Origin: Mytilus galloprovincialis | Lineage: Eukaryota; Mollusca; Bivalvia; Mytilida; Mytilidae | DNA length: 64,000 nt | NCBI RefSeq assembly: GCF_965363235.1 | Contig: NC_134849.1 | Coordinates: 57,369,122-57,433,121, forward strand | Direction: 5' to 3' | Shown here: one piece after another, positions 59,301 through 63,722 of the stretch | Numbering within the stretch: the first letter of the stretch is position 1 | How the letters are laid out: each line of letters opens with the position of its first letter | The notes under the pieces: generated by a model | The model's input: the letters and a program-made list of their open reading frames with translations, nothing else | The model's database searches: none | What the model was told of the DNA's origin: nothing | Program-made: the position numbers and the translations under genes

Positions 59301-60472
59301 TAGGACGCAGGTCTTCTCGGAGCACTATTGCTGATGTCGAAAACGAGTCCGACGAAGAAAGTGCAACCGCAGATGACTGTGAGTTTGATTCTCCATTGAC
59401 TGAAAGGCAACTAGTGTTTTTAAAGCAAAGGGAAGAACAACAAATATATTGTGAATTGGGGATTGAAAGAAAGGTAGAAAATATTGAACCACGTGACTTT
59501 AGTAGTGATGAGGATTCTTTAGATTTGGAATCAGTTAGTCAGTATGACCCAAATGAAATTACTCCGCGAGTGAATTTATCTCTTTTAAAATCAAAACACA
59601 AAAAGGCAGTCCCAATTCTAGAGCGAAGTAGATCTGCTACACGTTTGAGAACATTCAAGAAAATTCAAAAGGCCATTTTAGTCAGACAAAACACAGATCC
59701 TAGAATGAATGTTGAACACATCAGAGCAGCTAACGAGAGATTTGTGCGAGAACAAAAGACAAAACAACAAAACACAAACACGAATGGACTTTATTGTACG
59801 CATATAAGTCTTGATTTGAACGTTGAAAAAGAAGAGAGTCAGAAATCTCCTAAACCAAAAATGAACCCAAGATATAATAGTAAAAACGCTGTGCCATCAA
59901 ACACGAAAGTTTCATCACAACAGACCTCTTTACGAATGTTGTTAAAAAGACCACAGACTGCTATGACGTATAGAGAAGCCGAAAAATTAAACATTGTGTA
60001 CGGGAAAAACTATGACTTAAATTCACCGAGAAGTAATTTCGGCGGGGAAATGAAAATTGTCGATTTAGCAAAAAGTGTAACTATAGATACACGTAGTATT
60101 GAACGACCGGGATTAGCACATCATCATCATGGCTATAAAAGCGTTTTACCGTTAGGACGCGTACTGTCAGGATACAAGAGTAAAATAAACCAAGGAAATG
60201 GCATAACTTTAAATTCAATATCGAGAAAGCTTGAGCGAATTGACTATTTTACAAATTTGGGAAATGGAAGGCCAACAACGCCTCAATTTTCTCAGAGCAT
60301 GTCGACAAAACAAGTATCATCACATAAACAATTTTCTCGAAGCATGTTGCCACAACAGGTACCACAGAGACAATCAATTATAAATTTAGAAATACCGGAA
60401 GGTGCGCGTCTGTCGTGCAGACGACAAACACAATCTACAAGGTTCACATCTAAACCTCTTATACGAACATGA
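26976..60472 (+). CDS. Calmodulin-like EF-hand protein with a long acidic Ser/Arg-rich tail (spliced model)
   Basis: This is a likely intracellular calcium-binding protein. The model joins 26976-27053, 46561-46627, 53407-53553, 57498-57749 and 58530-60472. All junctions fit (phase 0, then split Thr, Ser and Asp codons), giving 828 residues. Residues 1-26 are Lys-rich. Two degenerate EF-hands (about 45-113) are followed by two canonical loops, DVDGDGIISVQD (135-146) and DADGDGEVSYKD (171-182), with all main Ca2+ ligands except the usual Glu at position 12, which is Asp in both. Residues about 190-255 are Glu/Asp-rich. The rest is probably disordered, with RRQS, SSRPSTAKS, RPQTAM and RPTTP motifs. 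No signal peptide or membrane segment is seen. RPxTA-like motifs are frequent in ciliary and microtubule proteins, but this is only a hint. Two further candidate first exons lie in intron 1. The ortholog is not recognised. Confidence 0.88.
27054..28735. other. Intron 1 of the EF-hand gene, first part
   Basis: AT-rich with no repeat array. A few short 'gcgattacgaattt'-like degenerate repeats occur around 28010-28150. No exon recognised. Confidence 0.4.
28740..29030 (+). repeat. Degenerate T-rich tandem repeat
   Basis: About eight irregular copies of 'gacacagttttctctattct'-like units of roughly 30-40 bp. The strong strand bias (T-rich) makes a hydrophobic open frame that I do not regard as a gene. 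Confidence 0.6.
29074..29334. mobile_element. Long-armed foldback (MITE), copy 1
   Basis: The left arm 'gcggatttcgttgagtgtga', 'ttggttagcttgcttgttag', 'ctgaaccgtaaagtcattgt' is mirrored by the right arm ending 'cactcaatgaaatcggctgt'. Arms are about 100 bp around a roughly 50-bp centre. A diverged second copy is at 36839. Confidence 0.85.
29708..29850. repeat. Palindromic minisatellite 'tttgcgttnnaacgcaaa'
   Basis: About seven units of tttgcgtt, a 2-4 bp spacer, then aacgcaaa(cc). Each unit is itself a hairpin. The same units appear at 30832-30930. Confidence 0.9.
30535..30685 (-). repeat. SINE-like repeat family A, minus orientation, diverged
   Basis: 'gacctttatagtttgttgtt', 'gagccaatgctccgtgttga', 'agaccgtaattcgg' and 'ttggcactcataccacatct' match the minus-strand order of the 9790 copy. 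Confidence 0.65.
30832..30930. repeat. Palindromic minisatellite 'tttgcgttnnaacgcaaa', second block
   Basis: Four units of gtttgcgtttaacgcaaagg type. They face the 29708 block across the body of the composite element, as if they were sub-terminal repeats. Confidence 0.88.
31079..31231. mobile_element. Near-perfect hairpin, about 70-bp arms
   Basis: 'aagaaatgactgtaatattt', 'tttctgtctat' and 'cattaaaaatgtggtgcaca' are mirrored by 'tgtgcaccaaatttttaatg', 'atagacagaaa' and 'aaatattacagtcattcctt'. The loop is 'ctacgcgcg'. The high arm identity suggests a recent foldback insertion. Confidence 0.88.
31461..32440. other. Intron 1 stretch upstream of the exon 1b promoter
   Basis: AT-rich with no array or exon recognised. 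It could contain regulatory sequence for exon 1b. Confidence 0.35.
32451..32458 (+). promoter_or_regulatory. TATA box before exon 1b
   Basis: TATAAAAG lies about 250 nt before the exon 1b ATG. An initiator-like 'gctcagaagt' occurs about 25-30 nt downstream (near 32477), a standard spacing. This is the clearest core promoter in the window. Confidence 0.6.
32704..32769 (+). CDS. EF-hand gene, candidate alternative first exon 1b
   Basis: ATG in strong context (aaaATGg) opens 22 codons, MVLTDCSEPPQSSNYILKRR and GK, ending in phase 0 at the donor gtgagt (32770). This is the same phase as exon 1a, so it would splice in frame to exon 2. The N-terminus differs: it has a Cys and ends in a short basic patch. 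The predicted 225-nt 5' UTR holds three small upstream ORFs, which would lower translation. Confidence 0.6.
33049..33204. mobile_element. 'ggcggatccag' element, first subfamily
   Basis: 'gttgcggatccagaaagtgt' at the left is mirrored by 'ggcttgatccgcccctgc' at the right. The core 'gatcaatgcatttgagttggg' is shared with the 3438, 38551 and 62657 copies. Confidence 0.7.
33365..33470 (-). repeat. SINE-like repeat family A, minus orientation, fragment
   Basis: 'tgctatgcggtaagaatttt', 'gttggaaggccgtaccgatc' and 'tcattggaaatcatttt' are a decayed form of the family. Confidence 0.55.
33755..33895. mobile_element. 'ggcggatccag' element, second subfamily, partial
   Basis: 'ttactgactgccgtagaggg' and 'ccgctccagtcatgcttcag', then 'tgattccataaataatcaac', match the middle of the 45061 copy. 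The ends are degraded. Confidence 0.55.
33907..34155. mobile_element. Foldback element 'gggagctaccatttgat', whole, with poly(G)/poly(C)
   Basis: The left end 'gggagctaccatttgatttt' plus 'tatggggggg' is exactly mirrored by 'ccccccataaaaatcaaatg' plus 'gtagctccct'. The interior repeats 'ggcaggac' and 'aaaaaaaagg' units. The G and C runs are about 17-18 long and could pair. Confidence 0.85.
34391..36725 (+). repeat. 1.25-kb tandem duplication in intron 1
   Basis: The sequence from 'ataattgtagttagacgtta' (34391) to about 35450 is repeated from 35642 to about 36725, an offset of 1251 bp, with only scattered differences and small indels. A truncated 'gggagctacc' element (35461-35590) lies between the copies. 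Each copy carries 'cattgacgtcacagtc' (a CRE, TGACGTCA) and 'gctcacgtgacgg' (an E-box, CACGTG). No coding exon was seen. Confidence 0.92.
35461..35590. mobile_element. Foldback element 'gggagctaccatttgat', truncated
   Basis: The left end and interior (ggcaggaca, gagacacttgc) are present. The right arm is replaced by a (ta)n run at 35598-35640 that leads into the second copy of the 1.25-kb duplication. Confidence 0.75.
36839..37110. mobile_element. Long-armed foldback (MITE), copy 2
   Basis: 'ttacagccgatttcattgag' at the left is mirrored by 'ctcaatgcaatcagctgtaa' at the right. The arms share 'ggttagcttgcttgtaa' and 'ctgaaccgtgaagtcatta' with the 29074 copy. Confidence 0.85.
37501..37508 (+). 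promoter_or_regulatory. Candidate TATA box before exon 1c
   Basis: TATAAAAT lies 110 nt before the exon 1c ATG, leaving a 5' UTR of about 80 nt with one tiny upstream ORF (ATG at about 37561). In AT-rich DNA such a hexamer is easy to find by chance. Confidence 0.35.
37611..37682 (+). CDS. EF-hand gene, candidate alternative first exon 1c
   Basis: The ATG has A at -3. 24 codons, MHRNKILRKDSKIKLKSTTK and GPAQ, end in phase 0 at the donor gtaaga (37683), again in frame with exon 2. Like exon 1a it is rich in Lys and Arg (9 of 24). It has less support than 1b because the upstream TATA is weak. Confidence 0.5.
38227..38870 (+). repeat. About 70-bp tandem repeat, interrupted by a foldback
   Basis: About eight copies of 'agttcctacttcggtagaac', 'ttagactgaactgtaatact' and 'ataaaccaaacattaagtac'. 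The array is split at 38551-38675 by a 'ggcggatccag' element, so the array is older than that insertion. Confidence 0.85.
38551..38675. mobile_element. 'ggcggatccag' element, first subfamily, inside the 70-bp array
   Basis: 'cattggcggatccagtggga' at the left is mirrored by 'aaatggctggatccgccatg' at the right. The core has 'gatcaatgcatttgaatggg'. 'actgcat' precedes it and 'gaactgtat' follows, consistent with a break in one repeat unit. Confidence 0.8.
39115..39900 (+). repeat. About 260-bp tandem repeat, three copies
   Basis: The blocks 'agtataactttataattggt', 'gacatcgaatacaac', 'ttgaacaggcatgatttttt', 'gacacgggaagtttgttaaa' and 'gatttaggaaaaggacaac' recur at about 39160, 39420 and 39670. The third copy is the most diverged. 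Confidence 0.8.
40596..41045. repeat. Nested inverted repeats around 'gcttccaaaatgtcgtat'
   Basis: 'gctgggcttccaaaatgtcg' (40606) and 'gcttccaaaatgttgtatga' (40780) face 'tcatacgacattttggaagc' (40942) and 'acattttaaaagcccagc' (41029). The outer and inner pairs form nested hairpins of about 430 and 180 bp. Confidence 0.75.
41293..41558. mobile_element. Foldback element 'gggagctaccatttgat', whole, with long poly(G)/poly(C)
   Basis: The ends 'gggagctaccatttgatttt' and its exact inverse enclose G12 and C20+ runs and 'aaaggcaggac' repeats. It is the copy most similar to 33907. Confidence 0.85.
41945..42115 (+). repeat. Direct duplication of about 105 bp
   Basis: 'ctacagacaaactttttgtg', 'aagctaagatttttatgaca' and 'ataacaagtgatgaaaaa' recur from 42053. 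A linking 'attcaaaagagatttcgtgt' also appears at 43520, so the unit belongs to a dispersed repeat. Confidence 0.75.
42122..42276. mobile_element. Hairpin with about 70-bp arms
   Basis: 'agttattgaccaagcaagtc', 'ggtatatgggatttaatctg' and 'cacagcacgagatgacacaa' are mirrored on the right by 'gtcatctcgtgctgtgcaaa' and 'tttcatataccgatttgatt'. The arm tips are 'taacccgaac' and 'gttcgggtta' around a 10-bp loop. Confidence 0.88.
42280..43740. other. Intron 1 stretch with long C and G runs
   Basis: A C run of about 23 lies near 42774-42796 and a G run of about 25 near 43216-43241, facing each other at 440 bp. A donor-like 'ttggtaagtt' at 42391 has no in-frame ATG upstream. No exon recognised. Confidence 0.4.
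43775..44060 (+). repeat. SINE-like repeat family C
   Basis: 'agagggacgaaagatacca', 'gagggacagtcaaactcata', 'cgtcatggctaaaaatgga', 'acacaacatagaataagc' and 'aggggtgatctcaggtgctc' occur in order, then 'ctgctccacatgtggcactt'. The same blocks appear at 60575-60960. It is a dispersed mussel-type family from memory. Confidence 0.75.
44061..45058. other. Intron 1 stretch, AT-rich
   Basis: Nothing recognised on either strand. Confidence 0.4.
45061..45234. mobile_element. 'ggcggatccag' element, second subfamily, with a G run
   Basis: 'cagtggcggatccagaactt' at the left is mirrored by 'ccctggatccgcctatg' at the right. The core 'cagtcatgctttagtgattc' and 'ataatcaaccaaat' matches 13646 and 53573. Confidence 0.75.
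45450..45640 (+). repeat. SINE-like conserved segment 'gggtttctctgggaactccggc'
   Basis: 'ggtttgcgggtttctctggg', 'aactccggctgcctccctt' and 'cataaaactgaccgcc', followed by 'gaaagtggcactaaacacca', match a segment I recall from many mollusc dispersed repeats, ending in the typical 'aatcaat'-like tail. Not checked against a library. Confidence 0.5.
46561..46627 (+). CDS. EF-hand gene, exon 2
   Basis: The acceptor is 'cgttatttcttgcag' and the donor 'gtaagt' (46628). It codes EKVKDDAPKLSAKEAFRAFV and YD plus one base. It is the shared second exon for candidate first exons 1a, 1b and 1c. The helix SAKEAFRAFV starts the EF-hand lobe. Confidence 0.85.
46925..47065 (+). repeat. 36-bp minisatellite in intron 2
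   Basis: Four copies of 'attattcaattaagcaatta' plus 'gaaagtccgcta', the middle ones nearly identical. Weaker 'attattcaatta' relatives extend to both sides, so the whole 46720-47390 stretch may be decayed repeat. Confidence 0.85.
47332..47395 (+). repeat. (aatc)n microsatellite
   Basis: About twelve tetranucleotide units, drifting to 'attcaatc' and 'aattaatc' at the right end. Confidence 0.95.
48028..48390 (+). repeat. 21-bp minisatellite (gagttgcgagttacaaaagtc), forward
   Basis: About 17 units with three recurrent variants (acaaaa, acgaaa, aagaaa). It starts 30 bp after 'gagcgtcactgatgagtctt', a segment of a common mussel repeat from memory. Both strands are open only because 21 is a multiple of three. 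Confidence 0.95.
48660..49745 (+). mobile_element. Pearl-like element: six diverged copies of a 161-bp repeat plus a GGCG microsatellite
   Basis: It begins 'aaccggatttttgtgacaaa' and ends 'aaatccggtt', a 10-bp inverted end. A (ggcg)n-type tract at 48716-48750 is followed by tandem copies of 'ttgttactgatgacaaaatg', 'gaggtcaagttcaataatgg' and 'cgattttgacttttaccg', in 161-bp steps. A microsatellite plus about 160-bp tandem core and no gene is the layout known for bivalve pearl elements; the assignment rests on layout only. Confidence 0.7.
49925..50477 (+). mobile_element. Decayed LINE reverse-transcriptase fragment, split by a SINE
   Basis: From about 49928, one frame reads FNETPDAVDINDRRIDCLVY then AEDYFLSSSKASLSK, which fits the catalytic YADD region of a non-LTR reverse transcriptase (LLYADDLVLLS-type) with the second Asp changed: YAED. 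A shift then gives QKRLDKIE. A family B SINE sits at about 50037-50172. After it, 50241-50340 reads GKLLKEYLYCEKDIIECVYN then YKYLGLI, the thumb-side motif of the same protein family. It is dead: a catalytic change, a frameshift, an insertion and no flanking domains. The clade is not assigned. Confidence 0.65.
50037..50175 (+). repeat. SINE-like repeat family B, inside the LINE fragment
   Basis: 'aaattgagaatggaaatggg', 'gaatgtgtcaaagagacaac', 'aacccgaccaaa', 'cagcagaaggtcaccaacag', 'gtcttcaatgtagcgagaaa' and 'ttctcgcacccggaggcgtc' occur in order. Siblings are at 55843 and 57945. Confidence 0.75.
50474..50690 (+). repeat. tRNA-derived SINE with inverted tail
   Basis: Starting 'gagcccaggtggtcgtgtgg', it holds an A-box-like 'tggtctagcggga' and a B box 'gggtttgaatccc', spaced as in a tRNA. 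Then come 'aaaatttgcgaaagcaaatt', 'ctaacattgttaggttgatg' and 'tttagacgagttgtatatat', followed by the inverse 'acaactcgtctaaacatcaa'. The acceptor stem does not pair like a working tRNA, so it is a SINE, not a tRNA gene. Confidence 0.75.
50700..51835. other. Intron 2 stretch, AT-rich
   Basis: Nothing recognised on either strand. Confidence 0.4.
51846..52195 (-). repeat. 21-bp minisatellite (gagttgcgagttacaaaagtc), reverse
   Basis: About 16-17 units of 'aactcgcaactcgacttttg', the exact complement of the 48028 array, with the same three variants. The two arrays form an inverted pair 3.4 kb apart in intron 2. Confidence 0.95.
52385..52700 (+). repeat. SINE-like repeat family A
   Basis: 'gtaatatgattgccaatgag', 'catcaaacattcttcaacaa', 'tgagcaaaacccacaccggc', 'aacagacatcaaccaacg' and 'gaattacaggggcaggtac' occur in the family order, and it is the longest copy in the window. 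Confidence 0.7.
53407..53553 (+). CDS. EF-hand gene, exon 3
   Basis: The acceptor is 'ttttgtcttgcag' and the donor 'gtgagt' (53554). It codes LKNVFSLTARDDGDINVNID, NVTPLMKALELDIKDEAYID and MVHEACIE. This is the first, degenerate EF-hand: the loop TARDDGDINVNI lacks Asp at position 1. It also includes the entering helix of the second EF-hand. Confidence 0.87.
53573..53720. mobile_element. 'ggcggatccag' element, second subfamily, 20 bp after exon 3
   Basis: 'tcactggcggatccagaaat' at the left, core 'cagtgattccctatataagc', then 'gggcccgggccccctgcccc'; the right inverted end is decayed. It inserted very close to the exon 3 donor without touching it. Confidence 0.65.
53721..55555. other. Intron 3 stretch, AT-rich
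   Basis: Nothing recognised. No alternative exon with splice sites was found. Confidence 0.4.
55560..55840 (-). other. Unassigned sequence with a 100-codon open frame, possible repeat remnant
   Basis: The minus strand reads NCRLSLPNIHYSGHLLNPKF and GRLSVQLKFQILIILVSIRE. The reading runs into antisense SINE at its start, so its initiation is artificial. The composition is more protein-like than other spurious frames, so a decayed repeat-borne frame is possible. No family recognised. Confidence 0.3.
55843..56095 (+). repeat. SINE-like repeat family B, split by about 100 bp
   Basis: The head 'aaattgagaatggaaacggg', 'aatgtgtcaaagagat' (55843-55880) is separated from 'acaatccgaccaaagagcaa', 'gggtcttcaacacagcggg' and 'ggcggacttcagct' (55995-56095) by an unrelated AT-rich insert. 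Confidence 0.65.
56285..56560. mobile_element. Foldback element 'gggagctaccatttgat', decayed
   Basis: 'agctataccatttgattttt' then 'ggatggggtt', with 'cctgcctttttatttttcac' repeats, ends 'ccaacctaaacatcaaatgt'. The G and C runs are eroded, so this is an older copy. Confidence 0.65.
57085..57291. mobile_element. Hairpin with a partial duplication in one arm, 206 bp before exon 4
   Basis: 'gaaataattgatgcaagcta', 'tactttattgtagttttaac' and 'atgggtaggcattatattcg' are mirrored at the right. The segment 'gtttaacatgggtaggcatt' with 'atattcgtg' occurs twice in the left arm (57117 and 57165) and once in the right. Confidence 0.85.
57498..57749 (+). CDS. EF-hand gene, exon 4
   Basis: The acceptor is 'gctatttttacag' and the donor 'gtaata' (57750). 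It codes the end of the second, degenerate EF-hand (GNININEF), a linker, the full third loop DVDGDGIISVQD, the helices around DLYQLMMGIGEMLTDDELSE, and the fourth loop up to its eleventh residue. Confidence 0.92.
57945..58010 (+). repeat. SINE-like repeat family B, fragment
   Basis: 'aaattgagaatggaaatggg', 'gaatgtgtcaattgagacaa' and 'caaccccaccaaagatcag'. Only the head is present. It lies in intron 4. Confidence 0.65.
58530..60472 (+). CDS. EF-hand gene, exon 5 (terminal)
   Basis: The acceptor is 'aactatttcag'. The first two bases finish the Asp at position 12 of the fourth EF loop, followed by FRFFLTGEVLEEDIEPGNED. Then come a Glu/Asp-rich segment, a Lys-rich segment (IKEIKKEKKPD), RRQSFSAMTSVDSGF (a PKA-like RRxS site), Ser/Arg-rich SARSRL and SSRPSTAKS, an Arg-rich predicted helix (SATRLRTFKKIQKAILVRQN) and C-terminal RPQTAM and RPTTPQ motifs, ending at TGA. 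646 codons in one exon. No known domain recognised after residue 190. Confidence 0.92.
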
Positions 60473-60491
60473 TAGCCATTAATTTATCTGA

Positions 60492-60497
60492 AATAAA
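60492..60497 (+). terminator. Poly(A) signal of the EF-hand gene
   Basis: AATAAA lies 20 nt after the stop, followed by the T-rich 'gttaagttttttaagtg' and 'ttgtttaatgct'. It implies a 3' UTR of only about 40-50 nt. Confidence 0.65.
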
Positions 60498-60574
60498 ATG
60501 TTAAGTTTTTTAAGTGAATTGTTTAATGCTGCGTAAAACAATTTCTGAAAACGCGGCAGTTTTTGTTGTTACGA

Positions 60575-60985
60575 AAAAAGAGGGACGGAAGCAGGGGTTT
60601 CATTATCTTTCATGTTGACTGGTACTTTCCACGTTTCTTATAAAAATTCCTACATTTAGGCGGTACTTGTCAATAGCATAGGAGGGTAAAAGTACCGGGT
60701 ACCCCCTCCTAATGAATGGCCTGCGGAAGACACTAGAGGGACATACAAACTCATAAATCGAAAATAAAATGACAACGCCATGGCTAAAAATGAAAAAGAC
60801 AAACAGACAAACAATAGTACACATGACACAACATAGAAAATTAAAGAATAAGCAACACGAAAACAGATGTCAATGGAACCGTCTAAACCCAGAAGTCGCA
60901 GAGTCACACTTTACAATGGTTAAAAGAAAAATCATGAGTAATGCACAACACAGTTCACAACAAGTACACACACCAAAATAAAGGA
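60575..60985 (+). repeat. SINE-like repeat family C, between convergent genes
   Basis: 'aaaagagggacggaagcagg', 'gagggacatacaaactcata', 'cgccatggctaaaaatgaa', 'acacatgacacaacatagaa' and 'gaataagcaacacgaaaac' occur in the same order as at 43775. An extra 'gtaccgggtaccccctcc' segment lies inside. Confidence 0.7.
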
Positions 60986-61329
60986 ACAAGAATTTTACAA
61001 AAAAATTAACAGGGATGGGGGATTAAGCATTTTACCGGGTATCGGAGTTAATCTTGAATACCCATATAGCAATTTTAATCTGTACTTAATAATAAATATT
61101 GTTTTCTGTCCGAGACCTGTTCCCAATTTCATATCTCATTCTAGCTAAGAAAATTTAAGTTTGCCTTTACTTCTTTAGTTTTTGGTTCGGGCTTATTTTC
61201 CTCTAACAGTTTATGTGCTACTCTCCGTTTTCGTTTGAGACCCAAATTTGTTTCTGATTAATCGATTATTGATTATTCACAGCGATATGCTAGCGTGTAA
61301 AATTAGAATATAAATCAACTTCATAAATC

Positions 61330-61335
61330 TTTATT
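61330..61335 (-). terminator. Poly(A) signal of the minus-strand gene at 61458
   Basis: TTTATT on the + strand is AATAAA on the gene strand, about 123 nt after its stop. It fits a short 3' UTR (about 61310-61457). Confidence 0.5.
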
Positions 61336-61457
61336 GCAATGTCCTTAGTTAAATCAATGATCACAACGATTTCAATACAAAAGGCAGCTTTTAAAAAAAG
61401 CTGAAATGTTTCTCTAGGGGATGATTAATATAACTTCATGGATGATTGATTTCAGTA

Positions 61458-61577
61458 CTATGCTTCAACTGCCAAGGCGGTCATATACTCCTTCCTGGCA
61501 GGATGCTCGTCTGCTGGTCTATTAATAGGGGTCCACACGGGCTCTCCAACAAAAAATCGTCTTGCCTTGATGTAGTT
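61458..61577 (-). CDS. Terminal exon of an unidentified gene (C-terminal 39 residues)
   Basis: On the minus strand, the acceptor 'atttcataacgttatag' is followed by an open frame coding [20 protein letters not shown] then [19 protein letters not shown] and TAG. Base composition is GC-richer than its surroundings and codon use looks coding. The Pro, Trp and charged pattern is protein-like, but I do not recognise the family. The remaining exons lie to the right; none was found before 64000. The gene is tail-to-tail with the EF-hand gene, with about 1 kb between the stops. Confidence 0.7.
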   Translation of the reverse strand, partial: NYIKARRFFVGEPVWTPINRPADEHPARKEYMTALAVEA

Positions 61578-61599
61578 CTATAACGTTATGAAATAAAAA

Positions 61600-62640
61600 A
61601 TAAAGTTATAATCGAATTCATTTCCAAAACAAATGCAGACCTTGAACGAGGAGTGAACAAGAAAAAGATGAGCCACTAGAACAACAAAGTGAAAATGTTG
61701 TCACATGACGTAAATATGCTTACTAGTAGTAATATATTTGCGGTACCTCAGCTATTAAGTGTGGTTATTTCAGTCGTCGAGTTAATATGAGATGTGGTAC
61801 GATTACCAATGAGAAAACTCTTTACTAGCGACAAATATACACGAATATGCAAGTTTTCCTCAATCCACGAAAATTTGTAGCAACGAAAATAAATGAATCC
61901 ACAGTAGAGGTCTAGGTCATATCAAATGAATTGACTTATAAAGATTACTGACAATTGCCGTTTTCATGTCAAATTACAACAGGTTTTTCTTAGAAATACA
62001 AAACATACACACAGTAACTGGCACAAAAAAAAATAGGTCATAGCAACCCAGTTATTGGCAAACAGTTTTTCGTTGATAAAAATGACAAAAATTCTGACGA
62101 ATATTCACGAGCACTATCTTGATGAATAGCCCTTGATATAGTAACATCAGTTTTCCGGAAGTAAAACAACTAAAATCAGGACTTCCGGAAAGACATGGTA
62201 AATCAAATATGTTCTGCTGGTTCCTTTGAAGACTGTATAAGAATTGCTACTGAAAACGGTTCCCTGAATACCTGTTTTGGTTTCTGATGGAAAAAAACGA
62301 CTTTAAACAAGAAATTAAAACAAGGAAAATTGGGAAAAGGGCAATAACTCTTAATGTTTTTGCCAAGTAACAATGATATGAATTTAATCATGTTAATGTT
62401 GTTTCATTGGTTCATGGCTAGTGACAAATATTACACGTATATTCATGATGAGAACAACATGATACAACGAATTATGAAGGTTGCTAACTTCTATATCAGT
62501 TGGTCTCAGAAGGAGTCATTTCATTGACAATCATACCCCATTTTTTTATTTAAACTTTATAAACTCAACTGTTTAAATAGGATTATTTTAATTACTAGTA
62601 ACTAAAACCTAAAACAGTCTGAGGAAAAATGAACATATAA
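61600..62640. other. Intron of the minus-strand gene, with SINE family A fragments
   Basis: 'gagatgtggtacgattacca' (61790) is the start of a family A copy on the + strand. 'cattgacaatcatacccca' (62525) is the end of another on the minus strand. The rest is AT-rich with nothing recognised. Confidence 0.45.
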
Positions 62641-62656
62641 CCTGTCTAGATGTACA

Positions 62657-62815
62657 GGGGCGGATCCAGCCATTTTAAAAAAGGGGGTTTCCCAACCTCG
62701 AGCAAAAAAGGGGGGGGGGTTCAAACTATATACTCCCATTCAAATGCATTGTACGTCCAAACAAAAAAAGGTGGGGGGTCCAACCCCCGGACCCCCCCCC
62801 TTTGGATCCGCCAAT
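62657..62815. mobile_element. 'ggcggatccag' element, first subfamily
   Basis: 'ggggcggatccagccatttt' at the left is mirrored by 'cctttggatccgccaat' at the right. The core 'caaatgcattgtacgtcc' and C/G runs match 3438. Confidence 0.8.
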
Positions 62816-63104
62816 GATCTACCATATTAAAAGTAACATTCGAACTCTACAAAAAAGAAATGAAAGTTTTTTAAGGGATGAGGGCGTGTTTCTTTAACAT
62901 TCATGATATATTGGGCAAAGCATTTACTTTTCAAACTTAACTCCATCATTATAATGTAAAGCAACGTTAAGTAACCAACTCTCGTCATAGGATTCCACCC
63001 CATCGTGATTTGTAGAAATTTTAGATATTGAATGATTTATTTTATCATCTTATCCGAATGAGTCGATCAAGGTTCTTCGATAATTACGAAAACTTCATCA
63101 CCGA

Positions 63105-63520
63105 GAGCAGGGCCGTAACTAGGGTTCGAATTCAAGGGAGGCAGGGGTTTGTGGGCCACCGATTGAGGTCTCCAAGATAGGGGGTTGGGGGGGCGTAGCC
63201 CCCCGCCGATTTTGTTCTCTCAGTCATTGGCTAAAAATGACCCGTTTTCCTTCGATTTCCTTAAGAAACATCAGTATTGCTTGAACCTGGAAGCAACTTT
63301 TATGCAAAAACAAGCTGAGATTGTTGTTCGGGGTGAGCCAAGGCTCCGTCTTGAAGGCCGTACTTTGACCTATAATTGTTAACATTTTATACATTGTGAC
63401 CGCGGATTTTTTTCTCAAATGATATGGCTAAAAATTACCCGTTTTCCTTCGATTTCTTTACTTTAAGAAAGATCAGTTTTGCTGGATCCTTGGAGCAATT
63501 TTCATTCAAACAATTATTAT
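63105..63520 (+). repeat. Dispersed repeat 'ggccgtaactagggttcgaa' with a duplicated segment around a SINE fragment
   Basis: 'ggctaaaaatgacccgtttt', 'ccttcgatttccttaagaaa' (63230) recurs from 63427. Between the copies lies a minus-strand SINE family A fragment (63320-63400: 'tgagccaaggctccgtcttg', 'aaggccgtactttgacctat'). The left part has 'gggggggcgtagccccccgcc', a strong GC hairpin. Confidence 0.7.
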
Positions 63521-63654
63521 CTGTATTTAAAGATATTTTTTTAGAACCTGGTAAGTTAAAAAAATATATAAAGCAAGATTATAGAACGCAAGATATTTTT
63601 TTTTTTATCGAGGATCTTGAATTTCAATATTGTTGAAAGCTGAACAGACATATA

Positions 63655-63722
63655 TAACTACAACCAGGGACTTTCTATATTAGTCTAGTATATACTTAGT
63701 ATAGAAAGTCCCTGCTACAACG
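63655..63722. repeat. Short palindromic element 'cagggactttctat', longer copy
   Basis: 'caaccagggactttctatat' and 'agtatagaaagtccctgcta' pair as a hairpin around 'tagtctagtatatactt'. It is the sister of the copy at 12474. Confidence 0.7.
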
